This document shows positions 16,738-24,004 of a DNA stretch of 43,934 nt, in pieces; position 1 is the stretch's first letter; every line of letters begins with the position of its first letter. The notes under the pieces were generated by a model. That model did not search any database. It had not been told where the DNA came from and was given only the letters and a program-made list of their open reading frames with translations. Source of the stretch: Oscillospiraceae bacterium. GTDB taxonomy: Bacteria > Bacillota > Clostridia > Oscillospirales > Ruminococcaceae. The stretch is from contig JAFLUE010000002.1 of NCBI GenBank assembly GCA_022508945.1, positions 1 to 43,934 on the forward strand, in the 5' to 3' direction. Position numbers and translations under genes: made by a program.

Positions 16738-16971
16738 ATGGAAACTTTTGAGAAAATCAGAGAGATTATTGCGAACCAGCTTGATGTTGCCGATAAAAAC
16801 AGCATCACCGAGACTTCTGTGATAACCGACGACCTCGGCGCGGACTCGCTTGACGTTGTTGACTTGGTTATGGCTATCGAGGACGAGTTCTCGGTTGAGA
16901 TCCCCGAGGATCAGGTTGAAAACATCAAGACCGTAGGCGATATTGTAAGGTATGTTGAGGACAAACAGTAA
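16738..16971 (+). CDS. acpP: Acyl carrier protein
   Basis: 77 residues, acidic, with the phosphopantetheine attachment serine in LGADSLDVVDLVMAIEDEF. It carries growing acyl chains for FabD, FabH, FabG, FabF, FabZ and FabV. The ATG at 16738 follows GGAGG by seven bases; the longer ORF start at 16723 overlaps the ribosome binding site. A strong terminator follows. Confidence 0.97.
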   Translation: METFEKIREIIANQLDVADKNSITETSVITDDLGADSLDVVDLVMAIEDEFSVEIPEDQVENIKTVGDIVRYVEDKQ

Positions 16972-17001
16972 TTTACTGTTTAACAACAAAGAAGATTATC
17001 T

Positions 17002-17042
17002 AAGCGTTCTGCTCGGGTGAGTGGGACGCTTTGTCTTTTTTA
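17002..17042 (+). terminator. Rho-independent terminator after acpP
   Basis: A 13-base-pair stem (including G-T pairs) around a GGGT loop, beginning AAGCGTTCTG and ending GGGACGCTT, is followed by TGTCTTTTTT. It closes the fatty acid synthesis block. Confidence 0.85.
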
Positions 17043-17325
17043 TGCGTTATTATACTTGGTGTTGCGTAATTATCCTATTTTTCGCTCGTGATATCATTGA
17101 AATTTATTTAATATTGCTATTGAAAAAAAGCCAAAAAAAGTATATAATATTATAGTGTACAATACTAATTTCTCAAAGGTGTACACATAAGATCTTCGCA
17201 AAAACCATTGAGCGGGGTTTTGCCTGATTAAGCTTTTTTCGGCGGAGCCGAATAATGAGTGAATAACGCGTACATTTTTTAATGGAATTAGTATAGGAAT
17301 ATTTATTTTTCTTTAACGGAGTACA
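17043..17325 (+). promoter_or_regulatory. rodA-like gene promoter and structured leader
   Basis: The 283 bases before the rodA-like gene have no ORF. TTGAAA (17120) and TATAAT (17143) are 17 bases apart. A perfect inverted repeat GTGTACA/TGTACAC (17155-17186) begins about at the expected transcription start. Two further hairpins follow in the leader: GCAAAAACC...GGGGTTTTGC (17198-17223) and TTCGGC-GGA-GCCGAA (17238-17252). No known riboswitch class was recognised. The inverted repeat could be an operator or an mRNA hairpin. Confidence 0.55.
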
Positions 17326-18480
17326 ATGAAAACTGTTTTAAATTATATTCGTGATTATCTTAAACACGTTGATAAGATATTGCCGCTGATATGTCTTGCG
17401 CTTACGGTATTCGACCTTTATGTTATATACTCGATGACAAAAACGGGGTATATAAGCAACGGGTATTTCAAAACCTTTATCATCGAGGCAACCTTTCGCA
17501 CACAGATAATAGCGGCGGTCATCGGAATAATTGCGGCGATCGTTATAAGCGCGGTCGATTATCGGTTTATTTCCAAGATTTGGTTTGTTATAGCACCCGT
17601 GGCGGTAATTTTACAGCTTCTGCTGTTTACGCCGCTCGGAGTACAGCGCGACGACGACATCGCGTGGCTGGATTTCGGAATTATAACGATCCAGCCTGCC
17701 GAAATACTGAAATTTGTTTATATAGTAACCCTCGCGACCCACATTTCAAAACTCGGCGAAAATATAAATTCCCCTAAACACCTGATCTTGGTATGCATAC
17801 ACGGTTTGGCTCCGGCGGCGCTTATAATAATCCAAAAAGACATAGGCTCGGCGCTTGTATTCGTATTTATGTTTATTTGTATGCTGTTTATGTCGGGGAT
17901 TTCGTGGAAATATCTGCTTGCGGGGATAGCGAGCATTCCATTGCTGGCTGTTTTCGCATGGAATTTTATTTTGGAGGATCACCACAAAACGCGCGTGTTG
18001 ATTTTGTTCGACAAGGATCTTCAGGAAGCGGAAAAGCTCAACAGATTTTACCAGCAATACAACGGAACGATCGTTCTCGGCTCGGGACAGCTTACGGGGC
18101 TTGGCTTTGATCAGGAGAGCTATCACTATACCTCCGAGCTTTCAAACGACTTTATTTTCGCGTATATCGGAATGACGCTCGGTTTTATAGGCTGTATGAC
18201 TGTTGTTATAATGCTTGCGCTGCTGTGCTTAAAGCTTTTGTCAAACGCCTCGGGCGCGCAGACGAATCTCGGAAAGCTTATTTGTATCGGAGTTTTCGCG
18301 ATGATCTTCTTCCACTGCGTAATAAACATCGGGGTTGTGCTTTGCGTTGTTCCGGTGATCGGCATTCCCCTGCCGTTTATAAGCAGAGGCGGTACGGCGA
18401 TCATTATGGTAAATGCCTGCATGGGGCTGGTGTTGAGTGTTTCAGCGCACAGGGAAAAGGAAAAGCATATGTTCTATTAG
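17326..18480 (+). CDS. RodA/FtsW/SpoVE-family peptidoglycan glycosyltransferase
   Basis: 384 residues with about ten hydrophobic segments. SEDS-family polymerases build glycan strands from lipid II together with a class B penicillin-binding protein. The family signatures are IQPAEILKF, GSGQLTGLGF, the ELSNDFIFAYIG loop with the conserved aspartate, and the C-terminal PFISRGGTAIIM. The usual GEELGF after NDFIFA is GMTLGF here. No partner penicillin-binding protein lies next to it, so assignment to elongation (RodA), division (FtsW) or sporulation (SpoVE) is open. CGGAG precedes ATG. Its stop codon lies in a family C repeat. Confidence 0.88.
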   Translation: MKTVLNYIRDYLKHVDKILPLICLALTVFDLYVIYSMTKTGYISNGYFKTFIIEATFRTQIIAAVIGIIAAIVISAVDYRFISKIWFVIAPVAVILQLLLFTPLGVQRDDDIAWLDFGIITIQPAEILKFVYIVTLATHISKLGENINSPKHLILVCIHGLAPAALIIIQKDIGSALVFVFMFICMLFMSGISWKYLLAGIASIPLLAVFAWNFILEDHHKTRVLILFDKDLQEAEKLNRFYQQYNGTIVLGSGQLTGLGFDQESYHYTSELSNDFIFAYIGMTLGFIGCMTVVIMLALLCLKLLSNASGAQTNLGKLICIGVFAMIFFHCVINIGVVLCVVPVIGIPLPFISRGGTAIIMVNACMGLVLSVSAHREKEKHMFY

Positions 18481-18558
18481 AAGTTGGAGTTGGAGCATAA
18501 AGGCTAATTGCAAACCGAACTCTGAGCAATTCTGACCTCTTACTTATAACCTCTAAAC
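18477..18558. repeat. Intergenic repeat family C, copy 1
   Basis: A purine-rich arm TTAGAAGTTGGAGTTGGAG that includes the rodA-like stop codon is followed after about 45 bases by a pyrimidine-rich arm (CTGACCTCTTACTTATAACC). The same arm structure, built of GTTAGA/GTTGGA units and their complements, occurs at 39061-39175 and 41451-41559. Confidence 0.5.
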
Positions 18559-18590
18559 GTGAATTACGAATTTAGAAAAGGAGCTGGATT

Positions 18591-19844
18591 ATGCGCCCTA
18601 TCATAAAGAAAATTGATGAGATCTACTCAAAGGCAAGCTTGGAAAAGCAGAAAAAACGCTTTTCGACGCTTAAAGAGGGATTTTCGGAATATTTCGGGGA
18701 CCACGGAGAGCTTAGGTTCTTCTCTACCCCGGGAACAACGGAGATCTGCGGAAATCATACCGAGCAAAACTGCGGAAAGGTTTTCGCGGCAAGCGTTGAC
18801 CTTGACATAATCGCCGCGGCTGAACCGACAGACGATGGTTTTGTAACAATAAAATCCGAGGGGCTTCCCGAAGATAAAATTGATCTGAACGACCTCGAGG
18901 TTCACGAAAGCGACCAAAATTGCTCCTCGGGCATTATCCGCGGAGTTCTGAATGATTTCAGGCAAAATGGGCATAAGATCGGCGGTTTTCGCGCGTATAC
19001 GACCTCTACGCTTTTCAGAGGCTCCGGACTCGGAAGCGCCGCGGCATTCGGCGTTCTTACGGGCATTATCCTTTCGCACCTGTACAATGAAGGTCAGCTC
19101 AGACCCGTAACGCTTGCAGCGGCGTCAAAATATGCCGAGGAAAACTACTTCCAAAGACCCTGCGGACTTACGAGAGCGATCTCCTGCGCGTCGGGCGGCT
19201 TTACGGCAATTGACTTCAAGGACGGCGACACGCCTATTGTCGAGGACATTCCCTGTAATTTCTCCGAATTTGAACACGCGCTCTGCATAATCGAAGTAAC
19301 TGACGCGCCGAGGCTCGATTTATCGGCGCTGTATAAAGAGATAGAAAATGAAATGCACGAGGTCGCTTCATATTTCGACTGCGAAAACCTGCGTTCACTG
19401 TCGCTTGACGACGTGATGCTGAACATCGGCGATCTTCGCAAAAATTACGGCGACAGAGCCGTATTAAGAGCCATACATTTTTTCTGTGAAAACAACCGCG
19501 TTGAAAAGGTATCACACGCGCTTTTAAAGAACAGATTTGAAGACTTTCTGTCGTCCGTTCGCGAAAGCGGACATTCATCGTTTAAATATTTGCAGAATGT
19601 ATACTCCCCCAATGATCTTCGGAACCAATCGCTTTCGGTCGCTCTGAACGCGGCGGAGATCGCGCTTCACAGACGCGGGGTTTGCAGAGTTCACGGCGGC
19701 GGCTTCGAGGGAACGATCCAGGCGTTTGTTCCGCTTGATGATATTACGCAATTCAAAATGTATATGGATAAGATTTTCGGCATCGGTTCATGTCATATAA
19801 TGACCGTACGAACAGTGGGAACGTGCGAAGTAGTTGACAGTTGA
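18591..19844 (+). CDS. Galactokinase-like GHMP-family protein lacking catalytic residues
   Basis: 417 residues with the galactokinase layout: motif 1 TPGTTEICGNHTEQN (about residues 46-60), motif 2 GSGLGSAAAF (about 144-153), CGLTRAISCASGG (about 191-203) and a C-terminal GGGFEGTIQAF. In true galactokinases motif 1 reads PGRxNLIGEHTDYN and the third block CGIMDQ. Here the arginine is Thr49, the galactose-binding glutamate is Asn55 and the catalytic aspartate is Arg195. The nucleotide-binding loop is kept. Galactose phosphorylation is therefore doubtful; a binding or regulatory role, or another substrate, is possible. AAAGGAG precedes the ATG. No galT or galE is nearby. Confidence 0.75.
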   Translation: MRPIIKKIDEIYSKASLEKQKKRFSTLKEGFSEYFGDHGELRFFSTPGTTEICGNHTEQNCGKVFAASVDLDIIAAAEPTDDGFVTIKSEGLPEDKIDLNDLEVHESDQNCSSGIIRGVLNDFRQNGHKIGGFRAYTTSTLFRGSGLGSAAAFGVLTGIILSHLYNEGQLRPVTLAAASKYAEENYFQRPCGLTRAISCASGGFTAIDFKDGDTPIVEDIPCNFSEFEHALCIIEVTDAPRLDLSALYKEIENEMHEVASYFDCENLRSLSLDDVMLNIGDLRKNYGDRAVLRAIHFFCENNRVEKVSHALLKNRFEDFLSSVRESGHSSFKYLQNVYSPNDLRNQSLSVALNAAEIALHRRGVCRVHGGGFEGTIQAFVPLDDITQFKMYMDKIFGIGSCHIMTVRTVGTCEVVDS

Positions 19845-19937
19845 CAATAAACAGTAAAAATGCAGACTAAACGCGCTCGGAACTATCCAAACGCGTTTGG
19901 TCTACATAAAATACTGTTATCGTATACTGTCAACTGT
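19831..19937. repeat. Intergenic repeat family D with inverted ends
   Basis: The 107-base element begins TAGTTGACAGTTGAC and ends, on the opposite strand, CCACAGTTGACAGTATAC, so its ends are inverted copies. Between them lies a hairpin-prone GACTAAACGCG...CGCGTTTGGTC. It overlaps the 3' ends of both convergent genes: the galactokinase-like protein ends VVDS and HflX ends TTVDSIR, both read from the element's GTTGACAGT. The internal palindrome may act as a shared terminator. Confidence 0.6.
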
Positions 19938-21149
19938 GGTTATATACTCCGTCATTCTGTCAACCAGCGCAAGGTCTACAAGTGCATCAACCAGCACGCC
20001 GCTTTCGGTGTAATCCTCGGAAAACACCTTTCCGTTTACGCGTATCTGCGCGGACAAGCCCGCTTTGTCATACGGCAGCAGCAGCTTCATTCTGCGCGAG
20101 GTTTGCGGAAGATTGTTCGAGATCGCCTGTAAAAGCTCTGGAATGCCCTCGTTTTTGAGCGCCGAAATTTTTACTGTCTTATCGTCAACAGGAAAGTTCA
20201 AACTGATCTTGTCGCATTTATTGAGTACTGTCACAATGGGAATTTCCGAAGCGCCAAGCTCCGCCAAGGTTCTGAGCGTAACGTCCGCTTTTTCGGAAGC
20301 TTCGGGATCGGACGCGTCGCATACATGAATAATAATATCCGCACTTGCCGCTTCTTCGAGCGTTGATTTGAACGCCTCGACAAGGTGATGCGGAAGTCTG
20401 CGTATAAGACCTACAGTGTCTATCAGCAGCAGGCTTCGCCCGTCGGGCAGCTCAATTGCGCGCGCGGTCGGGTCGAGAGTGGCAAAAAGCTTGTCCTCGG
20501 CAAGAACCCCCGCTCCCGTAAGCAGGTTAAGCAGGGTGGATTTTCCCGCGTTTGTATATCCGACTATCGCCCCTATCTGAACACTGTCCTTTTTTCTGCG
20601 CGAACGCGCATAGCCGCGCCGCTTTTCAAGCTCTCGCAGTTCCTCGGAAAGCTTGTCTATCCGTCTGCGGATATGGCGGCGGTCGGTTTCGAGCTGAGTT
20701 TCGCCCGGACCGCGCGTTCCTATTCCGCCGCCAAGCCGCGAAAGGCTCGTGCCGATTCCCATAAGTCTTGGCAGACGGTATTTGAGCTGTGCAAGCTCGA
20801 CCTGAAGTTTTCCCTCGGCAGAAACCGCTCTCGCGGCAAAAATATCGAGAATAAGCATCGTTCGGTCTATCACGCGGACGTTTGTCGCGTCCTCGATATT
20901 TCGTATCTGTGACGCGCTAAGCTCACAGTCGAAGATCAAAAGCTCGGCTTCTAACTTTTCGCAAAGCTCCGACACCTCAGTGAGCTTTCCCTCGCCAATA
21001 ACCGTCGCGGAATCATACGCCTCGCGCTTTTGAACAGCGCGCGCTATTTCCTCCGCGCCCGCGGTCTTCGCAAGCTCCGAAAGCTCGTCCAGTGAGGCGT
21101 CGCAGTCATATTCGCCAATGTCGGCGCTGATTAAAATGGCTTTTTCCAT
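19917..21149 (-). CDS. hflX: Ribosome-associated GTPase HflX
   Basis: 410 residues. The N-terminal HflX domain includes GIGTRGPGETQLETDRRHIR, followed by a coiled region and a GTPase domain with G1 GYTNAGKSTL, G3 DTVGLIRRLPHHLVEAF and G4 NKCD. HflX proteins bind the 50S subunit and split stalled ribosomes under stress. AGGAGG lies four bases before the ATG. It is divergent from nadB. Its last residues come from the family D repeat. Confidence 0.94.
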   Translation of the reverse strand: MEKAILISADIGEYDCDASLDELSELAKTAGAEEIARAVQKREAYDSATVIGEGKLTEVSELCEKLEAELLIFDCELSASQIRNIEDATNVRVIDRTMLILDIFAARAVSAEGKLQVELAQLKYRLPRLMGIGTSLSRLGGGIGTRGPGETQLETDRRHIRRRIDKLSEELRELEKRRGYARSRRKKDSVQIGAIVGYTNAGKSTLLNLLTGAGVLAEDKLFATLDPTARAIELPDGRSLLLIDTVGLIRRLPHHLVEAFKSTLEEAASADIIIHVCDASDPEASEKADVTLRTLAELGASEIPIVTVLNKCDKISLNFPVDDKTVKISALKNEGIPELLQAISNNLPQTSRRMKLLLPYDKAGLSAQIRVNGKVFSEDYTESGVLVDALVDLALVDRMTEYITTVDSIR

Positions 21150-21158
21150 ACATCCTCC

Positions 21159-21187
21159 TTAACAAGGGTTATGGATTTTATTATAAC
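21159..21187 (+). promoter_or_regulatory. nadBC promoter
   Basis: TTAACA and TATAAC are separated by 17 bases, directly in the short hflX-nadB divergent gap. An NadR/NiaR-type operator was not identified. Confidence 0.6.
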
Positions 21188-21227
21188 AAGATTTTGACTT
21201 TTTGTCAAGCAAGAAGGAGCTGATACC

Positions 21228-22727
21228 TTGAAATTTAAAAAATACGATGTTATTATCGTGGGGACCGGTATTTCGGGAATCTACGCGGCGCTTAATCTAA
21301 ACAGCTCGCTTTCGGTATTAATGTTGTCAAAAAAGGCGCTTGAGCTGAACAACTCCGCTCTTGCACAGGGGGGCGTTGCCGCGGTCATGGACAGCAAGAA
21401 CGACGACTTCGAGCTTCACATTAAGGACACGCTCGTTGCGGGACAATACAAAAACAACCTCGAAAATGTCAGAACGCTTGTTGAACAAGGACCGCGTGAC
21501 GTCGAAAGGTTAGTTGAGGAATACGGCGTTGTTTTCGACCGAAACGAAGACGGAAGTCTTGCACTTACGCTTGAGGGCGGACACTCGCGCAGGAGAATAG
21601 CTCATCACAAGGACACAACCGGAAAGGAAATCGAAACCGCTCTTATTGAACAGGTAGTTAAGCTTAAAAACGTTACCGTTATAAACAATTCCGTATTGTG
21701 CAGGCTCGAAAAGGACAGCGAACGATTTTACGCGGATGTGTTTACCGAAAGCGGCGCTCACGAATATTATTGTGCAAATTATACCGTAATAGCAACCGGC
21801 GGGATCGGACGGGTATACAACTACACAACAAACTCCGAAATAGCCACAGGCGACGGGATCGCGCTTGCGTATGATCTCGGCGCTAAGATCGAGCATTTGA
21901 GCTATGTTCAGTTCCATCCGACCGCGTTTGCCGACCGCGAACATCAGGAGTGCTTTCTCATTTCCGAAGCAGTACGCGGAGAGGGCGCATACCTGCTTAA
22001 TTGCAGAAAAGAGCGCTTTATGCCCGGATATGAGCCGGAGCGAAAGGAGCTTGCGCCGCGTGACGTCGTATCAAAGTGCATTATGGAAGAGCAGAAGAAA
22101 ACAGGCTCGGACGAGTTCTGGCTTGATATTTCCCATAAGGACGCGGATTTTGTAAAAAGCCACTTCCCGATGATATACGAAAAGGTCCTCGAAAAAGGAT
22201 ACGATATGACCAAAGAGCCTATCCCGATCTACCCCTGCCAGCACTATCTGATGGGTGGTATTAATGTGGATGGCAAGGGCGCTACCAACATTGAGGGATT
22301 ATACGCCGCGGGCGAATGCTCACATACGGGCGTTCACGGGAAAAACCGCCTTGCGTCAAATTCACTGCTCGAGGCGCTTGTGTTTTCAAGGTTAGTTGCC
22401 GAGGATATCAATACGAAGAATATTTCGGACAATGACGGTGAAGTTGAGTACAATATGACCTCACCCGACGGAATTCCGCTCGAAAACAAAGATGAGCTGC
22501 GAAAAGAGATACGCTCAATAATGCAAAGATCATACTTTGTTTATCCCGACTATGACGAAGCCGAAAAAGGGCTTCGGAGAATAACCGAGCTAAAAAACCT
22601 GCTGGACAAAGGCGGGTATAAGCTTACCACGGATTTTACAGAAACAAGGTCGTTGGCGACAGTGGCATATATTATACTTACAGAAATATTATCCGAGAAA
22701 AATACGGAAAGGAATAGCAAAAAATGA
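21228..22727 (+). CDS. nadB: L-aspartate oxidase
   Basis: 499 residues. This FAD enzyme oxidises L-aspartate to iminoaspartate, the first step of de novo NAD synthesis. The FAD motif VGTGISGIYAAL, NNSALAQGGVAAV, GGHSRRRIAHHKDTTG, QFHPTA, and the active-site segment GEGAYLLN with GKNRLASNSLLE are present. It begins with TTG after AAGGAG; this matches the family N-terminus. The stop overlaps nadC. Quinolinate synthase (nadA), usually a neighbour, is not in the window. Confidence 0.95.
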   Translation: MKFKKYDVIIVGTGISGIYAALNLNSSLSVLMLSKKALELNNSALAQGGVAAVMDSKNDDFELHIKDTLVAGQYKNNLENVRTLVEQGPRDVERLVEEYGVVFDRNEDGSLALTLEGGHSRRRIAHHKDTTGKEIETALIEQVVKLKNVTVINNSVLCRLEKDSERFYADVFTESGAHEYYCANYTVIATGGIGRVYNYTTNSEIATGDGIALAYDLGAKIEHLSYVQFHPTAFADREHQECFLISEAVRGEGAYLLNCRKERFMPGYEPERKELAPRDVVSKCIMEEQKKTGSDEFWLDISHKDADFVKSHFPMIYEKVLEKGYDMTKEPIPIYPCQHYLMGGINVDGKGATNIEGLYAAGECSHTGVHGKNRLASNSLLEALVFSRLVAEDINTKNISDNDGEVEYNMTSPDGIPLENKDELRKEIRSIMQRSYFVYPDYDEAEKGLRRITELKNLLDKGGYKLTTDFTETRSLATVAYIILTEILSEKNTERNSKK

Positions 22728-23563
22728 TACTGCTTCCATTTTATATTGACGATTTGATCAAAACCGCGCTCAATGAGGATATCAACTACATTGACAGCAC
22801 AGCGGATCTGCTGATAGACGAGGCTTCAACTTCGAGCGCATATTTTATCGCAAAGGCAGACGGTGTGCTTGCGGGAATCGAGATAGCACTGAGAGTGTTC
22901 ACGATCTTAGACCCCGAAATGAAGATAGAACTGTTGAAAAAGGATGGCGACAGGGTCAAAAAGGGTGAAATAATCGCGAATTTCAGCGGTCACACGCGCC
23001 TTATGCTAAAAGCCGAGCGAACCTCTCTCAACATTTTGCAGCATATGAGCGGGATCGCCACCTATACCGACAAGTGCGTACAGGCTGTTGCGGGGACAAA
23101 CGCCTCGATAACCGACACGCGCAAAACTCTCCCCGGGCTTCGCGCAATACAGAAATACGCCGTGACTGTCGGCGGCGGCAGAAACCACCGCTATAATCTG
23201 ACCGACGCGGCAATGCTCAAGGACAACCACATTGACGCATACGGCGGAATAAAGCCCGCTGTTGAGGCGCTTAGGAAAAAAGCGGGACATATGCTTCAGA
23301 TCGAGGTTGAAACGCGCAGTCTTGACGAAGTAAAGGAAGCGCTCGAATGCGGAGTAAACGTTATTATGCTCGACAATATGACGACCGAGCAGATGCGTGA
23401 GGCCGTAAAGCTCATAAACGGACGCGCGAAAACCGAGGCTTCGGGCAATGTAACGCTTGACAATATCCGCGCCGTTGCCGAAACGGGCGTTGATATAATC
23501 AGTCTTGGAGCGCTTACGCACAGCGTGACCGCGTTTGATATATCGATGAAGTGGAATAAGTAA
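22724..23563 (+). CDS. nadC: Nicotinate-nucleotide pyrophosphorylase (carboxylating)
   Basis: 279 residues. It converts quinolinate and PRPP to nicotinate mononucleotide. The segments RTSLNILQHMSGIAT, TRKTLPGLRAIQKYAV, GGGRNHRYNLTDAAMLKDNH and SLGALTHS are diagnostic and complete. The ATG overlaps the nadB TGA by four bases, indicating translational coupling. Confidence 0.96.
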   Translation: MILLPFYIDDLIKTALNEDINYIDSTADLLIDEASTSSAYFIAKADGVLAGIEIALRVFTILDPEMKIELLKKDGDRVKKGEIIANFSGHTRLMLKAERTSLNILQHMSGIATYTDKCVQAVAGTNASITDTRKTLPGLRAIQKYAVTVGGGRNHRYNLTDAAMLKDNHIDAYGGIKPAVEALRKKAGHMLQIEVETRSLDEVKEALECGVNVIMLDNMTTEQMREAVKLINGRAKTEASGNVTLDNIRAVAETGVDIISLGALTHSVTAFDISMKWNK

Positions 23564-23586
23564 AACCACGAAAAACTTATAGGAGA

Positions 23587-23653
23587 GCGTGCAGAAAGTC
23601 TTTGGAAAAGGGGTCTGGGGAAAAAACCTTTCTTCAGAAAGGTTTTTCCCCAG
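23587..23653. repeat. Intergenic repeat family B with long hairpin
   Basis: GCGTGCAGAAAGTCTTTGGA is followed by a hairpin of about 18 base pairs from CTGGGGAAAAAACC to GGTTTTTCCCCAG (23615-23653). A diverged copy of the first part lies on the minus strand at about 35825-35882, and a hairpin of the same kind follows fabV at 43846-43873. The position after nadC suggests a terminator role, although no T-run follows the stem. Confidence 0.6.
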
Positions 23654-23720
23654 AAAACTTAGTTTCTGTACACAAATCAAGTTTTTAAGCCGATAAAATA
23701 TTTACATGGAGGATAATATT

Positions 23721-23981
23721 ATGGCAGAGGAAATTGAATTCAGATACGACACCCAGCTTCTTATTGACGGAAAGGATATTGACGAGGACGAGCTTGACGA
23801 ATATATCCGCGGACATTTTGTCGGCGACAGCCTGCTTGTTATCGCCGATGAGGACACTGCGAAGCTCCATTTCCACACAAACGAGCCGTGGAAAATTCTC
23901 GAATACTGCGCCACGCTCGGCGAAATATACGATATTGTCGTAGAGGATATGATAAGACAGTCGCGGGGAGAAAAGGGGTAA
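23721..23981 (+). CDS. Free-standing FakA/DAK-type C-terminal domain protein
   Basis: 86 residues. The stretch VGDSLLVIADEDTAKLHFHT followed by NEPWKILEYCATLGEIYDIVVEDM closely resembles the segment GDSLVVVGDxDLxKVHVHTNxPGxVLEYALxxGEL near the C-terminus of the DAK-family proteins FakA/YloV. No kinase domain (DhaL) is attached. It may be a stand-alone regulatory or FakB-interacting piece, or a family of its own; the function is unknown. GGAGG precedes the chosen ATG by eight bases. It lies 23 bases before the duplicated lipoprotein gene and may be co-transcribed with it. Confidence 0.6.
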   Translation: MAEEIEFRYDTQLLIDGKDIDEDELDEYIRGHFVGDSLLVIADEDTAKLHFHTNEPWKILEYCATLGEIYDIVVEDMIRQSRGEKG

Positions 23982-24004
23982 TATTGTATCGGAGCAAGCT
24001 TATC

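Noticed and set aside
17102-17325. Possible riboswitch in the rodA-like leader
   Set aside because: Hairpins are present, but no conserved core of a known riboswitch class could be recognised; reported only as a structured leader.
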